A DNA stretch of 9,019 bases from DAIOHQ01 sp036744635 (GCA_036744635.1 DAIOHQ010000206.1:1-9019); one strand, 5' to 3'; positions 1 through 5,904 are shown, counted from the first letter of the stretch. Notes: generated by a model from the sequence alone, not told the origin. Translations and numbers: made by a program.

Positions 1-45
1 GTTTCAATTTTCAATTTGCAATCCCCTCCTCCCCGCGCCCCGATC

Positions 46-157
46 AAATGTCCCACTTCCAGCACCCATGCGGGACATTTTGGGACATCGCATCAACCCC
101 TGCAGCGACAAAGACTAACAACAGATTTATCGCCCAAAAATCTCCCAAATGTCCCAC
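46..157. repeat. AAATGTCCC repeat family with one inverted pair
   Basis: AAATGTCCCAC occurs as an exact direct repeat at 46-56 and 147-157. The complement GGGACATTT lies at 72-80 and forms a perfect 9-bp inverted repeat with 46-54 across a 17-base loop. A fourth copy, GGGACAT, follows at once at 82-88. Four copies in about 110 bases is well above chance. The inverted pair could fold as a hairpin in a transcript of either strand, but no U-tract follows it. Confidence 0.6.
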
Positions 158-184
158 ATCTCAAAATCACTCCCCCGCCCTCTT

Positions 185-222
185 TCACCTTGTCACCCCC
201 TCACCTTGTCACCCTGTCATCC
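185..222. repeat. Tandem TCACCTTGTCACCC repeat, period 16
   Basis: TCACCTTGTCACCC occurs exactly at 185-198 and 201-214, followed by a degenerate partial copy (TGTCATCC, 215-222). The repeat lies 12 bases beyond the thiG stop codon. Its function is unknown; it may be slippage-prone intergenic filler. Confidence 0.65.
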
Positions 223-233
223 CCCTCCCACCC

Positions 234-1055
234 TCACTCCCCCGGAATGTAAGAAATCACTCCCTCGAACGGGCTCGAAGCCGTCGCATAGCGCTTCTTG
301 CCGATCCGCCCCGCCTGATAGCTCAGCCGCCCGGCCTCCAGCGCGTGCTGCATCGCGGCCGCCATCTTCACCGGGTCCCTGGCGTGGGCAATGCCGGTGT
401 TCAGCAGCACCCCATCCGCCCCCAGCTCCATCGCAATGGTGACATCGCTGGCCGTCCCCACCCCGGCATCGACGATCACCGGATACGCCGCATCCCCTTC
501 CTTCAGCAGCTCCAGGCACAGCGAGATATTCAGCGGATTCAAAATCCCCTGCCCCGAGCCGATCGGCGATCCCGCCGGCATCACGCTGGCCGCCCCGGCC
601 TCCTTGATCCGCACCGCCGAGCGCGGATCATCGCTGGTATAGGCCAGCACGGTGAACCCCTCCTTCACCAACTCCCGCGTCGCCTCCAGCGTCCCCACCG
701 GATCGGGCAACAGCGTTTTCTTATCCCCCAAAACTTCCAGCTTCACCCAACCCGCCCCCTTGTTCCCCTGCTTCTCCAGCAGGTCCCGCCCCAGCAGGGA
801 CACACGAATGGCATCCTCAGCGCTGAAGCACCCGGCCGTGTTCGGCAGGATGATGTACTTGCTCAGATCCAGGTAATCCAGCAGCGACCGTCCCTCCTTG
901 TCCACCAGCCGCTCGCGCCGCACCGCCACCGTCACCACCTGGCACCCGCTGGCCGCCAGCGCCGCCTGCATCAGCTCATAAGAGGCATACTTCCCCGTCC
1001 CGACAAACAGCCGGTTGCTCACGAAAAAATCACGAATTCGAAATGCATCTTGCAT
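234..1055 (-). CDS. thiG: Thiazole synthase ThiG
   Basis: ThiG builds the thiazole phosphate half of thiamine from 1-deoxy-D-xylulose 5-phosphate, dehydroglycine and the thiocarboxylate sulfur of ThiS. It is a cytosolic TIM-barrel enzyme. Counting from the start chosen here (273 residues), the N-terminal GTGKY strand is at 19-23. The GWVKLEVLGD motif at 102-111 carries the lysine (K105) that forms the imine with the sugar phosphate. The phosphate-binding loops are GSPIGSGQG (162-170) and DAGVGTASD (196-204). Length and all motifs are normal for the family, and the product ends in PGE. The frame stays open upstream to 1196, with an alternative ATG at 1073. I prefer 1055 because about 20 residues before GTGKY is usual and because a TATAAT box lies just before it. 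No Shine-Dalgarno sequence is clear for either start. thiS, thiH and thiO are not in the window, so the gene is not in a visible thi operon. Identification is secure; the start is not. Confidence 0.95.
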   Translation of the reverse strand: MQDAFRIRDFFVSNRLFVGTGKYASYELMQAALAASGCQVVTVAVRRERLVDKEGRSLLDYLDLSKYIILPNTAGCFSAEDAIRVSLLGRDLLEKQGNKGAGWVKLEVLGDKKTLLPDPVGTLEATRELVKEGFTVLAYTSDDPRSAVRIKEAGAASVMPAGSPIGSGQGILNPLNISLCLELLKEGDAAYPVIVDAGVGTASDVTIAMELGADGVLLNTGIAHARDPVKMAAAMQHALEAGRLSYQAGRIGKKRYATASSPFEGVISYIPGE

Positions 1056-1061
1056 CGCCTG

Positions 1062-1090
1062 ATTATAAGCCATCGCCCGCCGGGCCGAAA
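1062..1090 (-). promoter_or_regulatory. Possible thiG promoter with perfect -10 box
   Basis: On the minus strand a perfect TATAAT lies at 1067-1062, ending six bases before the ATG at 1055. Seventeen bases upstream is only a poor -35 (TTTCGG, 1090-1085). If the box is used, transcription would start at about the initiation codon and give a leaderless thiG mRNA. If translation instead starts at 1073, the box is just the codons for Ala-Tyr-Asn-Gln. No THI-box (TPP riboswitch) pattern was seen upstream. Confidence 0.3.
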
Positions 1091-1171
1091 CCCGCTGCCC
1101 CGGGCACGCCCGGTCGGATATTCGCGGGCGACTGGCGAAAGCAGTAAAATAGCGCAGTCGCATCAGGGCGA

Positions 1172-1336
1172 TGCGGCGGAAGGAAGGACGCGGCACTGCT
1201 GGTCAGCCTCCTGACCTGCGGCATCGGCGGCGTGGTCATGCACGTCATCGCAATCGTCGAGGGGATTACCTACCTGACCAAAACCGACGCCGAGTTCTAT
1301 CAAACCTACGTCGCGAATCGGCGCGAATGGTTCTGA
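1172..1336 (+). pseudogene. 3' fragment of a TM2-domain membrane protein gene
   Basis: Read in one plus-strand frame, this stretch gives a hydrophobic segment (AALLVSLLTCGIGGVVMHVI) followed by AIVEGITYLTKTDAEFYQTY and ending VANRREWF, then TGA at 1334. The pattern of a membrane segment, then EGI-YLTK-D-EFYQTYV and a terminal tryptophan-phenylalanine, is what I know from the C-terminal half of TM2-domain proteins. The N-terminal half (first membrane helix and the Phe-Tyr-Leu-Gly turn) is missing. The frame is closed by TAA at 1145, and no ATG, GTG or TTG occurs in frame before a GTG at 1232 and an ATG at 1238, both inside the hydrophobic segment. The other two plus frames upstream show no trace of the missing half. 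The fragment lies between thiG and the anti-sigma gene, opposite in direction to both, and is probably the relic of a rearrangement. Confidence 0.6.
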
Positions 1337-1385
1337 ATTGCACGCCCTCTGCGGCGCGCAGCAACGGAACAGCGACACCATGGCG

Positions 1386-3470
1386 CTAGTTCTTGGCGGG
1401 AGTTTGTTCGGTGGCGGCGGGCTTGTCATTCTGCATGACAGGCTCGCTCTGCGGAACCGGCTGGGATTGCAGCACGATGACCACATCCACCGGTTCTTCC
1501 GGCTGCATCGCCGGCGGCCGGGTGGTCGGCTGGGGATCCGCCAGTACCTGCTGGCTGGCCTGCCCTTCGGTGACATTCGGTTGGGTGGCCGCGGAAGCGA
1601 CCTGGCCGGCGGAGGATTCGGCGATGACATGGTCGGGGGGGGCGGAGGTGGCGGAGGGAACGGTTGTGGCAGCCTTGGCCGTCTCTTCGCTCGGCTGCGT
1701 TGCCGGCTGGGTGGTGGCGGGATCGAGCCGCATCACAATCACTTGCGCCTTTTCCATGACCCTGGCGTTGGCGAGGGCATCCTGGATGGCGGCCTTCAGT
1801 CCCTCGGCATTCAGGCCCGACGCCTTGAGCGTGCCGACCACCGGCACCTTCACCTTCCCCTCCTTGTCCACCTGTGTCACCTTCACCGTGTCCATTCCCG
1901 GCGCGATGAGATCGGCGACGGTGATCTTGATCAGATCGTCAGGCTTGAACGCCTCCTCCTCCGCGCCATCAGCACTCGGCGCGGTGGTGGCCGGCTTTGC
2001 CGCGGCCGGGGCTTCGCCTGCAGTGGGATTCTCGGCCGGGTTGGCGGGATTCGTCGATGGATTGGTGGCGGCCGCAATCTGCTCGCGCTTCATCGCGACC
2101 CCGCTGCGCGCCATCGCTTGATCGAGCTGATTCGGCATCGCCTGCCCGTTCAGTCGCAACGACTTGACCGAGCGGGCGCCGGCATCGTCGAGCACCGCCA
2201 CCTGGGTCTGGCGCTGCGCCAGCGTGTCGCGCAATTCGCTCACCTGCCTGCGCGTCACGTTGCGGGCGACGATCGTGTCACCGATCGTCTGTTGCTGTTG
2301 CTCGGCAAGCTTCTTGTTCTGCTGCAGAATGTTTCCGCCGTTGGCGACGGAATTGCCGTTGGCGTTGTTGGCCCCATTGCCGTTGTACCGGTTGAACTCC
2401 TGGCCATACTGATTGATCGCCTGCTTCATCGAATTGTTCGGCGACTGCTGCGATCGCATGACCTTCTGCTGGATGACTGCTCCCGGTGCCGCGGCTTGGG
2501 AAACATCCGCCTGATCCTTTGCCTCGACATTCGCGGCCGCCTTCATCCCGCCAACGTTCTCCGGCTTCACCTGTTGCGGTGCCGCGTCAGCTCCCGCTTT
2601 CTCCTGCGTTTGAGACGTGCCATCCTTCGCCTCGCGCCCCTCAGCGCCGCCAAAGTTGTCGGCGTCAGCGCTCCAACTGATCTTGTTGGCCGTCAGATAG
2701 CCCCTGACTTCCTTGCTGGTGGCGGTTGGGTCATTGGTATTGCACACCAGATAGACCCGGTCGCGGGCGCCTTGGCCATCGTCTGCGATGACGGCTTCGC
2801 TCTGCTTCCACTTGAGACCCCCGCCCAGCCCGCCGTCTCTGTCGATTTCCTTGTCGCCGCCTTTTTTCAGCGCGGCAGTTTCGCCGGACTTGCTCTCCTT
2901 GCGTTCGGCCTCCGCCTTGGCCATCAATGGAATGGAAGGCTCGATCAGCTTCCCCCGTCCCCGTTCCGGCATCTCATCTTTGGCCAGCAGATCGGCATCT
3001 TCCTTGCTCTCGCCTCGGCTCGCCTCCGAAGGGGCCTCCACCCTATTGTAATGGGGAACGATGGCGACCGTACTGGGCTGGTTCAATTCCGGCAGGACAA
3101 AGTAGATGACTGCACCCAGCCCCAGGGTCAGCAGCAAAATGGCCGCGATCGACATGAACTGCGGCCAGCGGCTGAGGCGCAATGACTCGCCCTGATCAGT
3201 CGAAACATCGTCCAGCAGGCTGGAACGCTCGAGCTGACCGAGCAGCGCCTCGACCATCTCCGAAGGCGCCTTCTGCCGCGGCAGCGCCGCCAGCAGCTTG
3301 CGGGTCTCGGCCAATTCGCCCATCAGCTCGCGATGCTGGGGATTGGCCTGCAGATGCTGCTCGATGTCGGCCCGGCCGGCGGCGTCGAGCTCGCCCTCGA
3401 TGAAAGCGTTGAGCTTGGCTTCGATATGTTCGCTGTTCTGCGCCATGGGACTCTTTACATCAGACTGCAT
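1386..3470 (-). CDS. Large transmembrane anti-sigma factor with a polysaccharide-export-like domain
   Basis: The product has 694 residues and is probably the partner that holds the upstream ECF sigma factor at the inner membrane. Residues 15-65 resemble a zinc-binding anti-sigma (ZAS/zf-HC2) helix bundle (LNAFIEGELDAAGRADIEQH). The family motif His-x3-Cys-x2-Cys appears instead as H39-x3-N43-x2-H46, so both cysteines are gone. One membrane helix lies at about 105-126, giving an N-in topology. The external part is long: residues about 243-280 (DRVYLVCNTNDPTATS onward) look folded but unrecognised, about 340-405 is rich in Asn and Gln, and 508-584 (DDLIKITVADL, then GKVKVPVVGTL, GLNAEGL and AQVIVMRL) follows the Wza-type Poly_export pattern. 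The tail is rich in Pro, Thr and Gln. The gene lies 54 bases after the sigma gene and is probably co-transcribed. An ATG at 3446 with an AAAGAG site is an equally good start. Typical anti-sigma factors are far shorter. Confidence 0.8.
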   Translation of the reverse strand: MQSDVKSPMAQNSEHIEAKLNAFIEGELDAAGRADIEQHLQANPQHRELMGELAETRKLLAALPRQKAPSEMVEALLGQLERSSLLDDVSTDQGESLRLSRWPQFMSIAAILLLTLGLGAVIYFVLPELNQPSTVAIVPHYNRVEAPSEASRGESKEDADLLAKDEMPERGRGKLIEPSIPLMAKAEAERKESKSGETAALKKGGDKEIDRDGGLGGGLKWKQSEAVIADDGQGARDRVYLVCNTNDPTATSKEVRGYLTANKISWSADADNFGGAEGREAKDGTSQTQEKAGADAAPQQVKPENVGGMKAAANVEAKDQADVSQAAAPGAVIQQKVMRSQQSPNNSMKQAINQYGQEFNRYNGNGANNANGNSVANGGNILQQNKKLAEQQQQTIGDTIVARNVTRRQVSELRDTLAQRQTQVAVLDDAGARSVKSLRLNGQAMPNQLDQAMARSGVAMKREQIAAATNPSTNPANPAENPTAGEAPAAAKPATTAPSADGAEEEAFKPDDLIKITVADLIAPGMDTVKVTQVDKEGKVKVPVVGTLKASGLNAEGLKAAIQDALANARVMEKAQVIVMRLDPATTQPATQPSEETAKAATTVPSATSAPPDHVIAESSAGQVASAATQPNVTEGQASQQVLADPQPTTRPPAMQPEEPVDVVIVLQSQPVPQSEPVMQNDKPAATEQTPAKN
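1719..1949 (-). other. Poly_export-like domain inside the anti-sigma gene
   Basis: This marks residues 508-584 of the anti-sigma product. The order of elements fits the N-terminal domain of Wza/KpsD-type polysaccharide export proteins: a 'DDLIKITV' opening strand, a variable loop, 'V-x-x-x-GKVKVPVVGTLKASGL' and a final helix and strand (LKAAIQDAL, AQVIVMRL). No SLBB repeats or outer-membrane helix follow. The assignment is by pattern only and has not been checked with a profile. Confidence 0.6.
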
Positions 3471-3524
3471 CGCAGGCAGGGAGTTCCCTCGCTTGGGGAA
3501 ATTCCTTACCTGTGGTTCGATCGA

Positions 3525-4208
3525 CTACTGTCCGCGCTCGCCGCCGAGATACGACTTCAGTTCGTCTCTCAGCGCCAGTCGCGCACGGAACAGACGGCTC
3601 TTGAGGGTTCCCAGCGGCAGGCCGAGCACGTCGGCCATCTGCTGGTAATCGAAACCCTCGATATCGCGCATCACCAAGACCGCGCGATATTCAGCGTCGA
3701 GCCGCCCCAGAGCTGCCAGCACCTGCTGGTCGCGCTCGCGCCGCTCCAGTTCCAGAGGCGGGGACGAAGAAGGATCCTGCGTCACCCGGTCGATCAGGCC
3801 CGATGCCTGATCTTCGGCATGGCCGCGCCGGCCATTCCCGTTGGAACCCGGCCGGTCCAGGGAGAAGACCCGATGGCGCTGCACCTTGCGAAGCTGGCTG
3901 ATGGCCAGGTTCACCGCGATGCGAAACAGCCACGTATACGGGGACGCATCGCCGCGGAAGCTCTCCAGCTTCATCAAGCCGCGGGTAAACGCCTCCTGGG
4001 TCAGCTCGCGGGCCTCTTCCGGATCGCCGACGACTCGCAGCACCGCGTTGAACAAGCGGTCCTGATAAGCGATCACGATCTGCCCGTATGCCGAACGGTC
4101 TCCATCCTGGGCCTTGCGCAGCCATTCCGATTCCTTGCGATGGGCGCCATCGGTAACCGGCGTTGGCATCGCTTCGGACTCGAAATGTGCTCCACTCAGG
4201 CTCGACAT
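3525..4208 (-). CDS. ECF-type RNA polymerase sigma factor (RpoE-like)
   Basis: This 227-residue protein is a group 4 (extracytoplasmic function) sigma factor, which directs RNA polymerase to a small set of promoters when released by its anti-sigma factor. Region 2 covers about residues 38-113 (AYQDRLFNAVLRVVGDPEEA, then ELTQEAFTRGLMKL and PYTWLFRIAVNLAISQLRK). A low-complexity Gly/Asn/Arg linker (118-150) joins it to region 4 (164-216), whose helix-turn-helix reads DYQQMADVLGLPLGTLKSRL. There is no extra C-terminal domain. The protein ends GGERGQ, 54 bases before the anti-sigma gene on the same strand, which is the standard sigma/anti-sigma arrangement. The start at 4208 has no ribosome binding site and coincides with the predicted transcription start, so either the mRNA is leaderless or translation begins at Met14 (4169). 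Regions 2 and 4 are complete with either start. Confidence 0.95.
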   Translation of the reverse strand: MSSLSGAHFESEAMPTPVTDGAHRKESEWLRKAQDGDRSAYGQIVIAYQDRLFNAVLRVVGDPEEARELTQEAFTRGLMKLESFRGDASPYTWLFRIAVNLAISQLRKVQRHRVFSLDRPGSNGNGRRGHAEDQASGLIDRVTQDPSSSPPLELERRERDQQVLAALGRLDAEYRAVLVMRDIEGFDYQQMADVLGLPLGTLKSRLFRARLALRDELKSYLGGERGQ

Positions 4209-4211
4209 GGG

Positions 4212-4240
4212 TTGGACGCAATCTCTATGGGAAAGTTTCA
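4212..4240 (-). promoter_or_regulatory. Sigma-E-like promoter of the sigma/anti-sigma pair
   Basis: On the minus strand TGAAACTT (4240-4233) is followed after 15 bases by GTCCAA (4217-4212). This is close to the RpoE-type consensus GGAACTT-N15-GTCTAA, with the spacing conserved. It lies directly upstream of the ECF gene, as expected for an autoregulated ECF system. The predicted transcription start falls at about 4205-4207, on the first possible ATG. Confidence 0.5.
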
Positions 4241-4249
4241 GGAATTAGT

Positions 4250-4261
4250 ACGAAATTTCGT
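4250..4261. promoter_or_regulatory. Perfect 12-bp palindrome upstream of the sigma promoter
   Basis: ACGAAATTTCGT is an exact palindrome whose near edge lies nine bases upstream of the -35 element. The position suits an activator or repressor operator or an AT-rich upstream element. No regulator can be assigned. Confidence 0.4.
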
Positions 4262-4262
4262 G

Positions 4263-4303
4263 ACGCCAACGAGCCGCCCGAGGCGTTCACACAATAAAAC
4301 GCC
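4263..4303. repeat. Three mutually pairing GGCGTT/AACGCC elements
   Basis: ACGCC (4263-4267), GGCGTT (4282-4287) and AACGCC (4298-4303) can form two mutually exclusive hairpins that share the middle element. They lie between the end of pyrE and the sigma promoter. They could weakly terminate the pyrE transcript, but there is no U-run. Confidence 0.3.
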
Positions 4304-4420
4304 ACTATGCCAGCGGGGGCGCGCCAGGTCAATATTATTGGACACGTTTTCGGCGCACCGTGCCCTTTCTATCTCATGCGCGGCCGGCGGGATGGTTTCA
4401 AGAATTTGTCAGATGGCGGC

Positions 4421-5005
4421 TCAGGATACAGCGGCCGGGGCCGGTGACGGGTTCGCTTGCGGCTCAATCCCAATATCCTGCAAAGTCACCAGCGGGCGGT
4501 ACGGTATCCCCCGTTTGGCCAGCGCCTCGCGGGCGCCGGCGTTACGGTCCAGGACCGATATCGCCAGCAAGACTTTGTGATTCGCCCGCTCAACCGCATC
4601 AATGGCCTTGATAATGGAGTCGCCGGTGGTAACGACATCGTCAAGAATGACAACCTGACACGGCGAAGATGGAATCGGCCCTTCGATCTCCTTCATCGTC
4701 CCATGCGCTTTCACTTCCTTGCGGACGATGAACGTCGGCAACGGTCGGCCGCTGCGCAGGCTTTCCACCGCCACCGCCCCCACGATTGGCGTCGCCCCCA
4801 TGTCCATTCCCCCCACCGCGTCAATCGGCAGGTCTTTGATTTCTTCGAGAATCGCCTCGGCGATGGCGGCGGCCCCGTGCGGATCCATCGAGGTCAGCTT
4901 TCCATCGATGTAATAAGTTGATTTCCGGCCGCTGGCGAGCGTAAAGTTGCCCCGGCGAAGCGATTTCTGTTCCAGCAATTTCGCAAGTTTTGGATGGTTG
5001 GCCAT
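4421..5005 (-). CDS. pyrE: Orotate phosphoribosyltransferase PyrE
   Basis: PyrE transfers the phosphoribosyl group of PRPP to orotate to make OMP, the fifth step of de novo UMP synthesis, in the cytosol as a dimer. The 194-residue product shows the family elements in order: the N-terminal hood (FTLASGRKSTYYIDGK, 21-36), the flexible catalytic loop VRKEVKAHG (94-102, with K96, K99 and H101), and the PRPP-binding motif VVILDDVVTTGDSI (118-131, with the acidic pair D122-D123). The C-terminus ends in a short Ala/Pro tail. The length is slightly under the common 205-215 residues but nothing is missing. The ATG at 5005 has a good site, GAGGA, five bases upstream. The gene is divergent from the 5137 gene and no other pyr gene is nearby. 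A weak promoter, TTGGAA-N17-TACTCT, can be read at 5066-5038 on the minus strand. Confidence 0.95.
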   Translation of the reverse strand: MANHPKLAKLLEQKSLRRGNFTLASGRKSTYYIDGKLTSMDPHGAAAIAEAILEEIKDLPIDAVGGMDMGATPIVGAVAVESLRSGRPLPTFIVRKEVKAHGTMKEIEGPIPSSPCQVVILDDVVTTGDSIIKAIDAVERANHKVLLAISVLDRNAGAREALAKRGIPYRPLVTLQDIGIEPQANPSPAPAAVS

Positions 5006-5081
5006 GGAGTTCCTCGGGTCAGTGAGCGACTGATTTCAGAGTACGCGAACCGGACAAGAATTCCAACAGGACCATCGGCGC

Positions 5082-5109
5082 TTGCCATCGCCTTACGGTT
5101 CGCTATACT
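5082..5109 (+). promoter_or_regulatory. Sigma-70-type promoter of the 5137 gene
   Basis: TTGCCA (5082-5087) and TATACT (5104-5109) are separated by 16 bases. Each box differs from consensus at one or two positions. Transcription would start at about 5116, leaving a leader of about 20 bases that contains the GGAG ribosome binding site. Confidence 0.6.
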
Positions 5110-5136
5110 TCGCCTCCTCAAAAACGGAGCAATGAC

Positions 5137-5445
5137 ATGGCCATCGAAATGAAACCCGGCCAAACGATCCGGGTCACCATCAGCAAGCACATTAGCCGCG
5201 AATCCGCCCGCAAAACCATTGAACGGCTATTCATGCAGGACAAGGCGGTGGTGAAGCCGATCAACATGCGCAGCCGCAACTTCAAGGAACTCCCCAAGCG
5301 CCGCGGCGGCCAGATCTGGACCAAGCGCCCCAACAAAGTCCACCCCACCCTGATAAAAGGCGCCGCCGCCACCATCAAAACCACCCCCCAATCCATTCGC
5401 GACCTCAATAGCGTCGCGGGATTTGTGGATGTGGCGGCGCAGTAG
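5137..5445 (+). CDS. Unrecognised small basic protein
   Basis: I cannot assign a function to this 102-residue protein. It begins MAIEMKPGQTIRVTISKHIS, is rich in Lys and Arg through its middle (KTIERLF, then RSRNFKELPKRRGGQIWTKR at about 46-65), and ends with a helix-like segment, TTPQSIRDLNSVAGFVDVAAQ. It has no signal peptide, membrane segment or metal-binding motif. The layout, beta-like at the start, basic in the centre and closing with a strand or helix, suggests a small soluble protein that may bind nucleic acid or the ribosome. That is a guess from composition only. It is very probably real, because it has a near-consensus promoter, a GGAG site (5126-5129) seven bases before the ATG, and composition like the neighbouring genes. 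I have an impression of similar hypothetical proteins in planctomycetes but cannot confirm it. It is divergent from pyrE. Confidence 0.8.
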   Translation: MAIEMKPGQTIRVTISKHISRESARKTIERLFMQDKAVVKPINMRSRNFKELPKRRGGQIWTKRPNKVHPTLIKGAAATIKTTPQSIRDLNSVAGFVDVAAQ

Positions 5446-5694
5446 TCTTTGTAGCAATTCCGTCATTCAGCGAACGTCAGACCCCTGCCCTTTGGCGGCG
5501 GTCATTGGTTTTCGGTCGTTTGTTATAACTGGGGGAATACGGGCAGAGAAAACTGCGCCAATTTCACATAAGATGTGCATTTGCAGTGGCTTACCTAAGG
5601 CACATCCGACTTCACGGACTCTTGCACACATTTTATACATATTTTCGGTTGATTTACTGGACGATATAGGTGTATATTATGCGTGGAGAAACTT
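5446..5694. other. AT-richer intergenic segment before the RHH gene
   Basis: No gene is supported here. The composition shifts to clearly more A+T than the genes to the left, most strongly from 5560 onward, which marks the edge of the accessory segment. It holds a 7-bp inverted repeat (GATGTGC 5572-5578, GCACATC 5600-5606) and two overlapping promoter candidates for the next gene. No terminator is visible after the 5137 gene. Confidence 0.5.
5611..5680 (+). promoter_or_regulatory. Promoter candidates for the RHH gene
   Basis: Two arrangements can be read: TTCACG (5611-5616)-N17-TATACA (5634-5639), and TTGATT (5649-5654)-N18-TATATT (5673-5678). The first leaves a usable leader. The second would start transcription inside the ribosome binding site. 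RHH proteins of this kind often repress their own promoter, so the operator should lie here. Confidence 0.35.
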
Positions 5695-5904
5695 ATGAGC
5701 GACAAGCGTCAGATGACCCTGAGCCTCACGGACACCGAGATGAAACTCCTGGAAGACTTGGCCGAGCGAAAAGAGCTCACCAAGACGGCCATCATTCGAA
5801 TGGCTCTCAAACTGTTTCAGCTTGTTGATGATCGAACTGCCCAAGGCGGAAAGTTGTTTATTGAGGCCGAGGACAAGCAGAAGACGGAGTTGGCATTACT
5901 GTGA
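5695..5904 (+). CDS. Ribbon-helix-helix (CopG-like) DNA-binding protein, probable antitoxin
   Basis: This 69-residue protein has the ribbon-helix-helix layout: a short N-terminal beta strand (QMTLSLT, 6-12), helix 1 (DTEMKLLEDLAERKE), the turn LTK, and helix 2 (TAIIRMALKLFQLVDDR). A charged tail follows (GGKLFIEAEDKQKTELALL). Such dimers bind DNA through the paired strands, and many serve as antitoxins or autoregulators. The ATG at 5695 has GGAG at 5685-5688, six bases upstream. A GTG at 5683 is in frame but overlaps that site. The stop overlaps the start of the GNAT gene (GTGA, 5901-5904), so the two were translationally coupled. RHH plus GNAT is the architecture of TacA-TacT-type toxin-antitoxin pairs, although this acetyltransferase looks like a different subfamily. 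Because the partner is broken, this gene now appears to be an orphan. Confidence 0.8.
   Translation: MSDKRQMTLSLTDTEMKLLEDLAERKELTKTAIIRMALKLFQLVDDRTAQGGKLFIEAEDKQKTELALL

Larger units (their letters stand above)
1..233. other. Non-coding 5' margin rich in short repeats
   Basis: No credible gene is visible here. The reading frames that cross it are proline- and serine-rich and result from its C/T-rich composition. The stretch holds an AT-rich doublet at the very start (TTTCAATT then TTCAATTT, about 2-18), a family of GTCCC-centred repeats (46-157) and a tandem repeat (185-222). From about 160 to 240 the plus strand is almost pure pyrimidine plus A. It lies downstream of thiG, so the thiG transcript would end in it, but I see no hairpin followed by a U-run on the minus strand. 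Confidence 0.6.

Noticed and set aside
48..1214. A 388-codon plus-strand open frame opposite thiG
   Set aside because: It is an Arg-, Pro- and His-rich antisense of thiG continued into the C-rich repeat tract, and thiG is unambiguous on the minus strand.
1056..1300. TPP riboswitch upstream of thiG
   Set aside because: I looked for the CUGAGA and ACCUGA-type conserved blocks of the THI box on the minus strand and found neither.
1349..1361. Hairpin CTGCG-GCG-CGCAG after the anti-sigma gene, as a terminator
   Set aside because: The stem is only 5 bp with a 3-base loop in a GC-rich background, and no U-run follows on the minus strand.
1338..3185. A 615-codon plus-strand open frame opposite the anti-sigma gene
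   Set aside because: It is the antisense of a GC-rich coding region. It is overloaded with Arg, His, Leu and Gly, has no domain pattern or ribosome binding site, and the opposite strand carries a clear membrane helix and conserved domains.
3333..4580. A 415-codon plus-strand open frame across the sigma gene and into pyrE
   Set aside because: It crosses two confidently identified minus-strand genes and an intergenic promoter region, and has no recognisable domain.
5572..5606. GATGTGC/GCACATC inverted repeat as an RHH operator or terminator
   Set aside because: The arms are only 7 bp and 21 bases apart, the repeat lies upstream of both promoter candidates, and there is no U-tract. It is too weak to call.
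5423..5698. A 91-codon plus-strand frame between the 5137 gene and the RHH gene
   Set aside because: It has no ribosome binding site, overlaps the end of the preceding gene and the start of the next, and its product looks random. Its AT-rich part is better explained as promoter DNA.
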